Shown: positions 8,602 through 17,090, numbered from the stretch's first letter. The stretch: 24,308 nt of DNA from an uncultured Acidimicrobiaceae bacterium (GCA_903919215.1 CAIXHI010000127.1:1-24308); one strand, 5' to 3'. Numbers and translations: made by a program. Notes: generated by a model from the sequence alone, not told the origin.

Positions 8602-10038
8602 ATGAGTTCACTCGCGGATGACACTCGCTGGCTCGACGCCACTGCCCAGGCCGACCTCGTACGCACAGGGCAAGTGTCACCGCCCGAATTGCTCGAGGCG
8701 GCGATCGAACGCATCGAGCGCATCGACCCAGAACTGAACGCTGTCGTCATCCGCTGGTTCGACCACGCCCGCGAGGTGGCGCGCGGCCCACTCCCCGACG
8801 GTCCGTTCCGTGGTGTGCCCACCTTGTTGAAAGACCTGTGGGCCCACTACGCCGGCCAGACGCTGAGCAACGGCTGCCAGGTCGTGAAGGACGCCGCACC
8901 CGTCTCCGCCACCGACACCACCCTCGTATCGCGCTTTCGCGCCGCCGGGTTCGTGGTCGCCGGCCGGACGAACAGCCCCGAGTTCGGCAGCCTGCCCACC
9001 ACCGAACCCACCGCCTGGGGACCTACCCGCAACCCGTGGGACACCGGCCGCTCACCCGGCGGCTCCAGCGGCGGCTCCGCGGCGGCGGTCGCCTCCGGGA
9101 TGGTGCCACTCGCCCACGCCAGCGATGGTGGCGGCAGTATTCGTATCCCCGCCTCTGCGTGCGGGCTGGTCGGGCTGAAACCGTCACAGGGCCGCATCAC
9201 GCTCGGGCCGTATCGCGACGAGAGCAACCTCGGGGTGGAGTTGTGTGTCAGCCGCTCCCTGCGCGACACCGCGGCGTTGTTGGACGCCGTGCGCGGCCCC
9301 GGAGTCGGCGACACGATGATCGCGCCAGCCCCAACACGTCCCTACGTGCAGGAACTCGGTGCCGACCCTGGCCGCTTGCGCATCGGCCTACTCGATCACC
9401 ATCCCTTCGGCGGTCCGGTCCACGAACAGTGCGCACTCGCGGCGCGAGAGACTGCGGCACTGCTCGAATCACTCGGCCACCATGTGGAGCCGGAGTATCC
9501 AGCGGCGATGCGGAATACCGAGTTTGCACGCCGGTTCGGCGCACTCTGGAGCACGAACATGGGCGCCTCCTTCGCCCGCATCGCCGAGCAGATGGGCCGC
9601 GATCTGGTGCCCGGCGACGTGGAACTGGTGAACTGGGTGCAGGCCGAGTTCGCCCGTGGCGTGAACGGTGTCGAGTACGCGCTCGGCCTCTCCGCCAATG
9701 TGGAGTTCCGGCGCGCTGTGCAGCAGTGGTGGCACGACGGCTGGGACCTGTTGCTCACACCGACGATGGCCGAACCCCCAGTGCCGATCGGCTCATTCAG
9801 GAACGACCCCGAGAACCCGATGGCACCGATGCTTCGGGCCGGGCAGTTGTGCGCATTCACTCCGGCGTTCAACTCCAGCGGCCAACCAGCAATCAGCCTG
9901 CCGATGCATTGGACACCCGAGGGTCTGCCCGTCGGTGTTCAACTGGTGGCCGCATATGGACGCGAGGATGTGTTGTTCCGGGTTGCGGCGCAATTGGAAG
10001 CCGCACAGCCCTGGGAACACCGACGCCCGTCGATCTGA
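8602..10038 (+). CDS. amidase signature family hydrolase
   Basis: A 478-aa cytosolic enzyme of the amidase signature family, which hydrolyses amide bonds with a Ser-cisSer-Lys triad. The triad is visible: Lys77 in PTLLKDLW, Ser155 in GGSSGGSAAAVA, and nucleophile Ser179 in DGGGSIRIPAS. The 24-residue spacing between the two serines matches characterised members. The C-terminal half has DLLLTPTMAEPPVPIG and the usual end QPAISLPMHWTPEGLPVGVQLVA. It is not clearly a GatA subunit, because no gatB/gatC neighbours are present; it is more likely a small-molecule or aryl amidase. The ATG at 8602 is chosen because upstream codons run into the divergent MFS gene. Confidence 0.93.
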   Translation: MSSLADDTRWLDATAQADLVRTGQVSPPELLEAAIERIERIDPELNAVVIRWFDHAREVARGPLPDGPFRGVPTLLKDLWAHYAGQTLSNGCQVVKDAAPVSATDTTLVSRFRAAGFVVAGRTNSPEFGSLPTTEPTAWGPTRNPWDTGRSPGGSSGGSAAAVASGMVPLAHASDGGGSIRIPASACGLVGLKPSQGRITLGPYRDESNLGVELCVSRSLRDTAALLDAVRGPGVGDTMIAPAPTRPYVQELGADPGRLRIGLLDHHPFGGPVHEQCALAARETAALLESLGHHVEPEYPAAMRNTEFARRFGALWSTNMGASFARIAEQMGRDLVPGDVELVNWVQAEFARGVNGVEYALGLSANVEFRRAVQQWWHDGWDLLLTPTMAEPPVPIGSFRNDPENPMAPMLRAGQLCAFTPAFNSSGQPAISLPMHWTPEGLPVGVQLVAAYGREDVLFRVAAQLEAAQPWEHRRPSI

Positions 10039-10056
10039 GGGCGATGGAGGCGTTGT

Positions 10057-10839
10057 CTACTTCCTGACGTCGAGTTCGTCCACTTGAGCCGGAACGTCCA
10101 TACCCCAGCGCCGCATGCCTTCTTCGACACGTGCGATCACGGTCTCGAGCACCGCAATACGCGCGTAGCGCTTCTGCTCGGCGCCGATGACGTCCCACGG
10201 TGCCAGGGAGTGCGATGTGCGCTCGAACATCTCCTCGGCCGCCTCTTCGTAGATGCGGTTCTTCTCGCGGTTGCGCCAGTCCTCCTCGGTGAGCTTCCAG
10301 CGCTTCAACGGATCCGCGGCGCGACTCTCGAAGCGGCGGAGTTGCTCATCATCGCTGACGTGCATCCAGAACTTCACGAGAATGATGCTCTCCGAGCAGA
10401 GCGACTCCTCGAAGTCGACGATCGACTTGTAGCCACGCTTCCACTCCGCCTTGTTGGCAAAACCCTCCACCCGCTCGACGAGCACGCGGCCGTACCAACT
10501 GCGATCGAACACCCCCATCTCACCCAGCCCGGGCAGCTGGCGGTAGAAGCGCCAGAGGAAGTGGTGGTTCTTCTCCTGCGGTGTCGGCTTGGCATACGAC
10601 ACGACCGTGTAGTGCCGCGGGTCGAGATGACCCACGAGCGCCTTGATCGCCCCACCCTTGCCCGAGGCGTCTGGACCCTCCATCAGCACGAGCAGGCCCG
10701 GTCCCAATGTGCTGGGACCCATCAGCCCGCCCAGGTGCAGACGAAGCTGGAACAGCCGTCGCTGCCCCTCCGCCAATCGCCGCTCGTACTCGCCTCGGTC
10801 GAGACGGTTCGACATGTCGAGCCTGTCGATGATGCCCAT
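10057..10839 (-). CDS. ppk2: polyphosphate kinase 2 family protein
   Basis: A 260-aa single-domain PPK2 enzyme, which transfers phosphate between polyphosphate and nucleotides. It has Walker A GPDASGKGG (residues 55-63), the lid region with PTPQEKNHHFLWRFYRQLP, and the Walker B-type motif FDRSWYGRVLVERVEGF at about 111-127. The C-terminal part has LKFWMHVSDDEQLRRFESRAADPLKRWKL in near-family form (here VKFWMHVSDDEQ). Length fits the single-domain group. Class I, II or III (ADP, AMP or both as acceptor) cannot be safely separated by eye. It lies 24 bases downstream of the SDR gene on the same strand and is convergent with the amidase. Confidence 0.93.
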   Translation of the reverse strand: MGIIDRLDMSNRLDRGEYERRLAEGQRRLFQLRLHLGGLMGPSTLGPGLLVLMEGPDASGKGGAIKALVGHLDPRHYTVVSYAKPTPQEKNHHFLWRFYRQLPGLGEMGVFDRSWYGRVLVERVEGFANKAEWKRGYKSIVDFEESLCSESIILVKFWMHVSDDEQLRRFESRAADPLKRWKLTEEDWRNREKNRIYEEAAEEMFERTSHSLAPWDVIGAEQKRYARIAVLETVIARVEEGMRRWGMDVPAQVDELDVRK

Positions 10840-10863
10840 GGTCCCGAACCCTACAGCGGCCCG

Positions 10864-11652
10864 TCAGCGGGCCGTCCAGCCGCCGTCGACGATGAGGCTC
10901 TGACCCGTGTAGAACGTGCTGCCGCTACCAGCCAGGAACAGCAGCGCGGCATCCAACTCGTGGGCATGTCCGAGTCGGGGGATCGGGGTGTTGGTGGTGA
11001 TGAACTTCTGACTGCCCGGGTCGGTGTCCATCCCAGCGGTCATCTCGCTGAGGAAGAAGCCGGGGCACAGCGCATTCACGCGCACTCCCCGACGCGCCCA
11101 CTGGACGGCCAGTTCGCGGGTGAGGTTCACCACGGCGCCCTTCGACGCGCAGTAGTGCGACTCCTTCAACGGCGCCGAGGCGACATGCCCCATGACGCTG
11201 GCGATGTTGATGATGCTGCCACCGCCCTTGGCAATCATCGCCGGAGCGAACAACTTGCTGAGGTGCCACACCGCCGTCGTATTGAGCTCCATCGATGCTC
11301 GGAACTGTTCCAGCGTCTCGTCCTCGATCGCCACGCGCCCGCCGATACCGGCATTGTTCACCAGAACGTCGACCACACCGAAACGTTCCAGCGACTCAGC
11401 CACGAGTCGCTCGCGGTCGTCGGGCTGCGCGAGGTCGGCAGCCACCACGAACGACCCGGGCAGGTCGGCCGCCAGCGCCGCCAGTCGGTCGGCGCGCCGA
11501 GCCGCGATCACGACGTTCGCGCCAACCGCGTGCACCAAGCGAGCGAACCGTTCACCCAGCCCCGATGAGGCCCCGGTGACGACCACGGTCAGTCCGTCAA
11601 GCCGGAAATAGTCGGTCGGGGAGGCAAGGAAGTCTGACGATTGCGTGTCCAT
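10864..11652 (-). CDS. SDR family NAD(P)-dependent oxidoreductase
   Basis: A 262-aa classical short-chain dehydrogenase/reductase. The Rossmann nucleotide site is TGASSGLG at 26-33, the structural NNAGIGG motif is at 99-105, and the catalytic residues are Ser152 (NIASVMG), Tyr167 and Lys171 in the YxxxK motif HYCASKGAV. The C-terminus has RVNALCPGFFLSEMT and the usual ending TFYTGQSLIVDGGWTAR. Arg residues after the second strand (IAARRADRL) favour NADP(H). The substrate is unknown. Its stop is 24 bases before the PPK2 start, suggesting a short operon; the divergent gene starts at 11740. Confidence 0.93.
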   Translation of the reverse strand: MDTQSSDFLASPTDYFRLDGLTVVVTGASSGLGERFARLVHAVGANVVIAARRADRLAALAADLPGSFVVAADLAQPDDRERLVAESLERFGVVDVLVNNAGIGGRVAIEDETLEQFRASMELNTTAVWHLSKLFAPAMIAKGGGSIINIASVMGHVASAPLKESHYCASKGAVVNLTRELAVQWARRGVRVNALCPGFFLSEMTAGMDTDPGSQKFITTNTPIPRLGHAHELDAALLFLAGSGSTFYTGQSLIVDGGWTAR

Positions 11653-11739
11653 AGTGGAGATTCTGTGACATCTGCTCGTGTTCAGCGAATTCTTCCCGAA
11701 GAAGTGATCGACTCGTCACGACGGAGACTCAGGACAACC

Positions 11740-11958
11740 ATGAACGCAGCACACACAACTCAGCACAATGAGAGCCGCCGCCTGGATTGGCTCAGCGAGG
11801 TCAAGCTGGCGATTGTCCTCAGCATCGCGACGGTCATCGTCACCGTCGGACTCGCTGGTCGAGTCTCCGACCGAGCGCTCGTCCTGGGAGCCATTGTCGC
11901 TGCTTCGGCCGTTGCGTGGGGCCGAGTCGACCCGCTCGCCGACGTGCCCCACGGCTGA
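11740..11958 (+). CDS. small two-helix membrane protein
   Basis: A 72-aa protein. A polar N-terminus (MNAAHTTQHNESRRLDWL) leads into the hydrophobic helix LAIVLSIATVIVTVGLAG. After a short charged turn comes a second helix, ALVLGAIVAASAVAWG, and a short tail. AGGA five bases before the ATG supports this start. It lies between the divergent SDR gene and the second LLM oxidoreductase, 22 bases ahead of the latter, so it may lead that transcript. No family recognised; it could be a small membrane regulator or a chance hydrophobic ORF, though codon use looks genuine. Confidence 0.6.
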   Translation: MNAAHTTQHNESRRLDWLSEVKLAIVLSIATVIVTVGLAGRVSDRALVLGAIVAASAVAWGRVDPLADVPHG

Positions 11959-11980
11959 TTGCCTGTGACACGATGCGGCC

Positions 11981-12907
11981 ATGAAGGTGCGCATCGGAAT
12001 CGGGTTCGGCATTCGCACGAAACTTAACGACAGTGGCTTCGGCGTCGTGGTCGATGCACTCGAGGGGCTCGGCTTCGACAGCCTGTGGCTCAGCGAGCGC
12101 ATCGGTAGCGAGGCACCCGACCCGTTGGTCGCGATGTCGTTCGCCGCTGGCCGCACTCGGCGACTGAAGTTCGGCATGAGCGTGATGGTGTTGCCCGGCC
12201 GCAACCCTGCGCTGCTGGCCAAGGAACTCGCCACCCTCGACCGACTGTCCGGCGGACGCCTGCTGCCAGCCTTCGGTCTTGGGGCGGTCGATCCGCACGA
12301 GCAACAGGCCTTCGGCGTCGACCGGAAGGCTCGGGCGGCGATCTTCGACGAGGCCCTGCAGGTACTGCGCGGTTGCTGGGCTCCCGAGCCGCTCACTCAC
12401 CACGGCACCTATTACCAGTACGACGAACTGCAGGTGTTGCCCAAGCCGGCGCAGGCGCACCTCGATGTCTGGCTCGGCGGGCTGGCACCATCGGAACTGC
12501 GGCGGGTCGGCCGCCTGGCCGATGGCTGGATGCCCAGCTTCCTCGCTCCCGACGACGCAGCACGCGGCCGCGAGGTGATCGAAGCGACCTGCGCCGAGCA
12601 CGGCCGCGCGATCGACCCCGAACACTTCGGCGCACTCATCCCCTATTCCGTCGGCCCGGCACCCGCTGCAACGCTCGCCGCGTTGGCCGCCCGTCGGCCC
12701 GATCTGGCCGACCCGAGCGTGCTCATCCCGAACGGCTGGGACCAGTTGATGGCGACCATCGATCGCTTCGTCGCGGTCGGCACGTCGAAGTTCGTCATCC
12801 TGCCGCTGAACGAACCGGCGGGCCCGGACGCATGGGTTCGGCACCTGGAACAGGCCGCTCCGATCGTGCTCGAACGACAAAATTCCGTCCAACACCACGA
12901 AAAGTGA
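11981..12907 (+). CDS. LLM-class F420-type flavin-dependent oxidoreductase (second)
   Basis: A 308-aa luciferase-like TIM-barrel oxidoreductase, distinct from the first one in the window. It starts MKVRIGIGFGIR, then has ALEGLGFDSLWLSERIG, the LKFGMSVMVLPGRNPALLAKELATLDRLSGGRLLPAFGLG block that forms the cofactor face, and the later DVWLGGLAPSELRRVGRLADGWMPSFLAPDD segment seen in F420-using members. The C-terminal KFVILPLNEP is near the last barrel strand. F420 rather than FMN is inferred from the family pattern and the actinobacterial setting. No substrate can be assigned. It is followed by 142 bases of structured leader before the protease gene. Confidence 0.88.
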   Translation: MKVRIGIGFGIRTKLNDSGFGVVVDALEGLGFDSLWLSERIGSEAPDPLVAMSFAAGRTRRLKFGMSVMVLPGRNPALLAKELATLDRLSGGRLLPAFGLGAVDPHEQQAFGVDRKARAAIFDEALQVLRGCWAPEPLTHHGTYYQYDELQVLPKPAQAHLDVWLGGLAPSELRRVGRLADGWMPSFLAPDDAARGREVIEATCAEHGRAIDPEHFGALIPYSVGPAPAATLAALAARRPDLADPSVLIPNGWDQLMATIDRFVAVGTSKFVILPLNEPAGPDAWVRHLEQAAPIVLERQNSVQHHEK

Positions 12908-12911
12908 GTTC

Positions 12912-12935
12912 TTGAGGCAAGTTTGCCGAACAAGT
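12912..12935. promoter_or_regulatory. nested inverted repeat upstream of the protease gene
   Basis: CTTG (12912-12915) pairs with CAAG (12932-12935), and inside it GGCAA (12917-12921) pairs with TTGCC (12924-12928) around a two-base centre. The site lies just after the LLM stop and 115 bases before the protease start. It could be an operator or the upstream gene's terminator. No T-run follows. Confidence 0.35.
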
Positions 12936-12996
12936 TCCAGAGTCGCATTCAAGTTCGAGCCGCGAGGGGCCGAAGCATCTTCCGAGACCTATGTGA

Positions 12997-13021
12997 GTGC
13001 ATCCGTGTAGGCGGATGTCAC
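12997..13021 (+). promoter_or_regulatory. hairpin in the protease leader
   Basis: GTGCATCCG (12997-13005) pairs with CGGATG-T-CAC (13012-13021) over nine pairs with one bulged T, leaving a six-base loop TGTAGG. It ends 28 bases before the ATG and leaves the ribosome binding site (GAAGGGAG at about 13034-13041) free. I compared the leader by eye with cyclic-di-GMP (GEMM) riboswitches and did not find their conserved core, so the role is open. Confidence 0.35.
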
Positions 13022-13049
13022 GAGCAGAGCAGCGAAGGGAGATGCCGGG

Positions 13050-14612
13050 ATGAACACACAGCGGTTCACACGACACAACTGGTTGGGAGCCTTGGGGGCA
13101 GTACTGCTGACCGCCATTGGCTTCAGCGCCGCTCCTGCTCAGCAGGCACACGCCGACAGGGCCAGCACCAGGCTGCCGCTCGGCTCGATGTACAACGTCG
13201 TCGACCAGATCGGCGCACGCGATCTCTGGAACGAGGGCTATACCGGCGAAGGCATCAACGTCGCTGTCATCGACACCGGTATCGCCCCCGTTCCGGCTCT
13301 TTCTGACGACACCAAGGTGATCGCCTTGGTCGACCTCTCCGCCGAAGCCGGTGTCCCCGAGGCCACCTACTACGACAACTTCGGCCACGGCACGCACATC
13401 GCCGGCATCATCGCCGGTCACACTCCGGGCACGAACCCGAAGCTCGCCAAGCAGCACCCGGAGTGGTTCGAAGGTGTTGCTCCTGGCGCAGGCATCGTGT
13501 CGGTCAAGGTCGGCGACAACACCGGCGCCGCCGATATCACCCAGGTCATCGCTGGCGTCGACTGGGTCGTCGAGCATGCCGCTGATCTGAAGATCCGGGT
13601 GCTGAACCTTTCCTACAGCAGCGGCTCACCCCTGCCATACACCTCCGACCCGCTGACCTACTCGCTCGAGCGGGCGTGGCAGGCCGGCATCGTGGTGGTT
13701 GTCGCTGCTGGCAACGACGGCAACGGTTCGGGAAGCCTCTCCAGCCCGGCCGTGGATCCCTATGTGATCGCTGTCGGCGCCGTCGAGGCGATCAGCAACG
13801 AGAAGTTCACCGTGCCGACCTGGGCTTCCAGCGGTGACGGCACCCGCAACCCCGATGTCGCCGCCCCCGGCGCCCACATCGACAGCCTGCGAGTTCCGTA
13901 CAGCCGAATCGACATGGAGCACCCCGAAGGTCTCGTCAGCAGCAACCTGTTCCGTGGCAGTGGTTCCTCGCAGGCCACCGCCGTCGTGTCCGGCGCTGCG
14001 GCGCTGTTGCTCGACGCCCGCCCGAACCTCACCAACGATCAGGTCAAGGCGCTGCTGAAGAAGCACACTCAGAAGGCCACTCCGAAGAGCTCACTGCTCT
14101 CGGGAGCCGGAGTCATCCAGCTTGACGAGATTCTGGACACCCGGGCGACAAAGACCACCCAGACCTGGCCGGTCTCGCTCGGTGACGGCTCGATCGAGGC
14201 CGCCCGTGGCGACGCCCACATCGTGCTCAACGGTGTCGAACTGACCGGCGAGACCACCGTGCTCGGCACGCCATGGGACGGCACCCGCTGGACCGGCACC
14301 CGCTGGACCGATGGCACCTGGGACGGCACCCGCTGGACCGGTGGCACCTGGATGGGTACCCGCTGGACGGACGCCTCCTGGACCGGCACCCGCTGGACCG
14401 GCACCCGCTGGACCGGCACCCGCTGGACCGACAGTGTGTGGGACGGCACCCGCTGGACCGGCACCCGTTGGACCGGCACCCGCTGGACGCAAGAATCGTG
14501 GACCGGCACTCGCTGGACCGGCACTCGCTGGACCGGCACTCGCTGGACCGATGCAACATGGGACGGCACCCGCTGGACCAGCATCGCCTGGGCCGGGAGG
14601 GTCTGGGAGTGA
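13050..14612 (+). CDS. secreted subtilisin-like (S8) protease with C-terminal W-x-G-T-R repeats
   Basis: A 520-aa exported serine protease. The signal peptide (1-35) has a Leu/Ala core and an AHA cleavage site. The S8 domain has catalytic Asp75 (VIDTG), His113 (GHGTHIAG), oxyanion Asn222 (AAGND) and Ser307 in GSSQATAVVSG, where QATA replaces the common MATP. From residue 409 to the end, tryptophan occurs at every fifth position, 23 times, mostly as WTGTR or WDGTR. Variant units (WTDAS, WTDSV, WTQES, WTDAT) recur every 20 residues. Such a tail is likely surface-binding or self-assembling. There is no long propeptide between the signal and protease domain. GAAGGGAG upstream supports the ATG. 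The stop overlaps the GTG of the GGDEF-EAL gene. Confidence 0.92.
   Translation: MNTQRFTRHNWLGALGAVLLTAIGFSAAPAQQAHADRASTRLPLGSMYNVVDQIGARDLWNEGYTGEGINVAVIDTGIAPVPALSDDTKVIALVDLSAEAGVPEATYYDNFGHGTHIAGIIAGHTPGTNPKLAKQHPEWFEGVAPGAGIVSVKVGDNTGAADITQVIAGVDWVVEHAADLKIRVLNLSYSSGSPLPYTSDPLTYSLERAWQAGIVVVVAAGNDGNGSGSLSSPAVDPYVIAVGAVEAISNEKFTVPTWASSGDGTRNPDVAAPGAHIDSLRVPYSRIDMEHPEGLVSSNLFRGSGSSQATAVVSGAAALLLDARPNLTNDQVKALLKKHTQKATPKSSLLSGAGVIQLDEILDTRATKTTQTWPVSLGDGSIEAARGDAHIVLNGVELTGETTVLGTPWDGTRWTGTRWTDGTWDGTRWTGGTWMGTRWTDASWTGTRWTGTRWTGTRWTDSVWDGTRWTGTRWTGTRWTQESWTGTRWTGTRWTGTRWTDATWDGTRWTSIAWAGRVWE
14274..14588 (+). repeat. 15-bp tandem repeat array encoding the W-x-G-T-R tail
   Basis: About 21 units of 15 bases, most close to GGCACCCGCTGGACC, arranged in 60-base blocks that each end in a variant unit. 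One block (about 14504-14549) uses GGCACT in all three of its standard units, while almost all others use GGCACC. This suggests amplification or conversion of units within that block. The 15-base period keeps all forward frames open, which explains an apparent extension of the downstream gene into this region. Confidence 0.9.
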
Positions 14613-17083
14613 ACGATCAGACCCGTATCGTCGCTCGCATCTGCTCCCTGGCAGGCGTGCTCGCGGTCGGGTCGCTGGTCGCCACCTTGACACTGCCCCA
14701 TCCGGGTGAGAGCGCCATCGCCTCACACTGGTGGGTGCTGCCACTGGTGACCATCGCGTTCGCTGCTGCGGAACGAAGCGTGTTTCACGTCGAGTTCCGT
14801 CGCGAAGCGCTGTCGTTCTCGCTCTCGGAGGTGCCCACCGCCTTCGCCCTGCTCTATCTCGCACCTGGCCCCGCCATCGCCGCCCGCATCGTGGGCAGTT
14901 TGGCGGTCATCGCCTTCGAGTGGCGCAGCAAGTGGTTCAAGCTGCTGTTCAACTCGGCGCTGTTCGCGCTCGAGACTGCACTCTCCTACCAGGTGGTGCA
15001 GTTCGCAGTCAGGCACTGGCACGGCTCGCGAGTGGTCACACTGCTCGCCATCGTGCCGGCCACCAGCTTGGCGACGATCATCGGCTCGATCATGGTCTCA
15101 GCTGCAATCTCCTTCGTCGAAGGCGGTTTCCGCCGTCGAGTGATCGGCGAACTCCGACTGTCGGCCTGGGTCGCCCCGCTGAACGCCACCGTCGCCGCCC
15201 TCGTGGTAGCCCCCACCCTGATCGACCCGTGGCTGGTTGCACTCTCGTTGGTGCCGCTCGCCGCGTTCTGGGGTGTCATGCGCAGCCACGGCCAGCTCGA
15301 ACAGCGCTTCCGTGACCTCGATGACCTCCACGGGTTCGTCGGTCGCGTCGGTCACTCGCTGAACGTGCAAGAGATCGTCCAAGCAGCGGCCACCGAGGTT
15401 GCCGCCCTGGTCCGTGTGCGACGAGTCGGCATCGTTGTGTTCGGAGCCGACGACACACAGCACCGCCACGACGTGGGCACGCCGCTGCCGAATCTTCCGA
15501 CATCTGCCGCTCATCCCGCCTGGGCGGCTGTGTTCGCCGCCACCACCGCTGTGGAGCCTCCCGGGATCGCCGCTGCACTCGCGGTCGCTGTGCGCGATGG
15601 TGAAGGTGTCGTCGGCCTGATCGTCGTCGCCGAGCGCGAAGGTGCCCAGGACCACTTCGACCCGACCGACCGGGTGCGCCTCACCACCCTCGCCGAGCAG
15701 TTCGTCCCGAATGTGCGCAAGGCCGTGCTGCACGAGCAGATCGACCACGAGGCCCGCCACGACTCGCTCACCGGGCTCCCCAACCGGGCCCAGTTCGAGC
15801 GTCAGGTCAATGCTGCGCTCAAGCTGCCAGCTCCCATGGGCGCCGAGCAGCAGGTCGTGATGTTGATGGACCTCGACCGGTTCAAGGAAGTCAACGACAC
15901 GCTCGGCCACCACGCCGGCGACGCGGTGCTGATCGACTTCGCCCGCCGTCTCCTCGGCCGCCTGCAGCCCGGCGACCTGTTGTCTCGCTTGGCCGGCGAT
16001 GAGTTCGCACTGCTGTGCAAGCGCGACTCCGATGGCGTCAAGCAACTCGCCGATGAACTGGTCAACGAGGCCCGCAAGCCGTTCTCCATCGACGGCCTCG
16101 AGGTCGTCGTCACGATGAGCATCGGTGTCGCCCCGACCACGGCCATCGATCTCGACGCCGCCTCGCTGCTGCGCAAGGCCGACATCGCGATGTACGCCGC
16201 CAAGCACAACCACACCGGCTTCGAGATGTACCGCGACGACATCGACCGCCGCACGCCGGCCCGCCTGGCGATGCTCGGCGACCTGCGCAATGCGCTCGAG
16301 ATCAACGGCCTCCAAGTATTCCTGCAGCCCAAGCTCGACATCGCCACTGGCATCGTCACCGGCCTGGAGGCCCTGGCCCGCTGGGAGCACCCGGCGCGCG
16401 GCTGGGTCTCACCCGAGGACTTCATTCCCGTCGCCGAAGAGACCGGCCTGATCAAGCAGGTCACCGACCAAGTGCTCGGCACGGCCGTCGCTCACCTGCA
16501 CAAACTGCAGACGATGGGCCACCACCTCAGCCTGGCCGTCAACCTGTCGACGCACGACTTGCTCGACGACCAGTTGCCCGAGCGTGTGATGCGTCAGCTC
16601 AACCGCCACGACGTCGACCCGGCGCTGATCACGCTGGAGATCACCGAGTCGTCGTTGCTCATCGACGCCCCGCGTGCACGAGCCACGATCGAGCGCCTCA
16701 ACGAGCACGGCATCCGCCTGTCGGTCGACGACTTCGGCACCGGCTACTCGTCGCTGAGCTACTTGCGCCACCTGCCGGTCAGCGAGTTGAAGATCGACCG
16801 CAGCTTCGTCTCGCAGTTGTTGTTCGACGAGCAGGACGAAGTGATCGTGCGCTCGATCATCGAACTCGGCCACAACCTGGGCATGCAGGTTGTCGCCGAA
16901 GGTGTGGAGACCGACGAAGTGCTGAACCGCCTGCGTGGCTTCTCCTGCGACATCGCCCAAGGTTTCGGCATCTGCCGCCCCGTCCCGGTCGAGCGCTTGG
17001 TTGCCTGGCTCAACACCACTCATCACCCGAGTCGCCGCGCTGATCCGCTCAATGTGGATCAGTGGTCCGTCCGCGGTAACTGA
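14609..17083 (+). CDS. membrane-bound GAF-like/GGDEF/EAL cyclic-di-GMP enzyme
   Basis: An 824-aa inner-membrane protein. Residues 10-225 hold about six or seven membrane helices, a MASE-type sensor region. A coiled segment and GAF-like domain follow (about 230-375). The GGDEF domain (380-545) has DLDRFKEVND at 421-430 and AGDEF at 462-466, a usually active variant. The inhibitory RxxD site is not kept (QPGD stands there). The EAL domain (550-805) has EAL 587-589, Asn645, EITE 677-680, DDFGTG 707-712, Lys728, Glu764 in AEGVE and Gln784, so phosphodiesterase residues look complete. It may make or break cyclic-di-GMP. The GTG start overlaps the protease stop (GTGA), with GGGAGG eight bases upstream, indicating translational coupling. 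Confidence 0.92.
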   Translation: MNDQTRIVARICSLAGVLAVGSLVATLTLPHPGESAIASHWWVLPLVTIAFAAAERSVFHVEFRREALSFSLSEVPTAFALLYLAPGPAIAARIVGSLAVIAFEWRSKWFKLLFNSALFALETALSYQVVQFAVRHWHGSRVVTLLAIVPATSLATIIGSIMVSAAISFVEGGFRRRVIGELRLSAWVAPLNATVAALVVAPTLIDPWLVALSLVPLAAFWGVMRSHGQLEQRFRDLDDLHGFVGRVGHSLNVQEIVQAAATEVAALVRVRRVGIVVFGADDTQHRHDVGTPLPNLPTSAAHPAWAAVFAATTAVEPPGIAAALAVAVRDGEGVVGLIVVAEREGAQDHFDPTDRVRLTTLAEQFVPNVRKAVLHEQIDHEARHDSLTGLPNRAQFERQVNAALKLPAPMGAEQQVVMLMDLDRFKEVNDTLGHHAGDAVLIDFARRLLGRLQPGDLLSRLAGDEFALLCKRDSDGVKQLADELVNEARKPFSIDGLEVVVTMSIGVAPTTAIDLDAASLLRKADIAMYAAKHNHTGFEMYRDDIDRRTPARLAMLGDLRNALEINGLQVFLQPKLDIATGIVTGLEALARWEHPARGWVSPEDFIPVAEETGLIKQVTDQVLGTAVAHLHKLQTMGHHLSLAVNLSTHDLLDDQLPERVMRQLNRHDVDPALITLEITESSLLIDAPRARATIERLNEHGIRLSVDDFGTGYSSLSYLRHLPVSELKIDRSFVSQLLFDEQDEVIVRSIIELGHNLGMQVVAEGVETDEVLNRLRGFSCDIAQGFGICRPVPVERLVAWLNTTHHPSRRADPLNVDQWSVRGN

Positions 17084-17090
17084 ATACCCC

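Noticed and set aside
8602..10038. The amidase as the GatA subunit of the amidotransferase.
   Set aside because: There is no gatB or gatC nearby, and the sequence after the triad does not look specifically GatA-like.
12908..13049. A cyclic-di-GMP (GEMM) riboswitch before the protease/GGDEF-EAL genes.
   Set aside because: The conserved GEMM core elements were not found by eye, so only unnamed hairpins are reported.
14274..14588. A possible CRISPR-like array.
   Set aside because: The repeats are contiguous 15-base units with no spacers and are in frame with the protease, so it is coding repeat DNA.
14273..14608. The GGDEF-EAL frame appears to extend about 110 residues upstream as a His-Pro-Leu-Asp repeat protein.
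   Set aside because: The 15-base repeat of the protease tail keeps all forward frames open, so this is a shadow. The GTG at 14609 has a good ribosome binding site and gives a normal membrane-protein start.
15098..16390. A 430-residue minus-strand frame within the GGDEF-EAL gene.
   Set aside because: It is antisense to intact GGDEF and EAL motifs and has the typical composition of a high-GC shadow frame.
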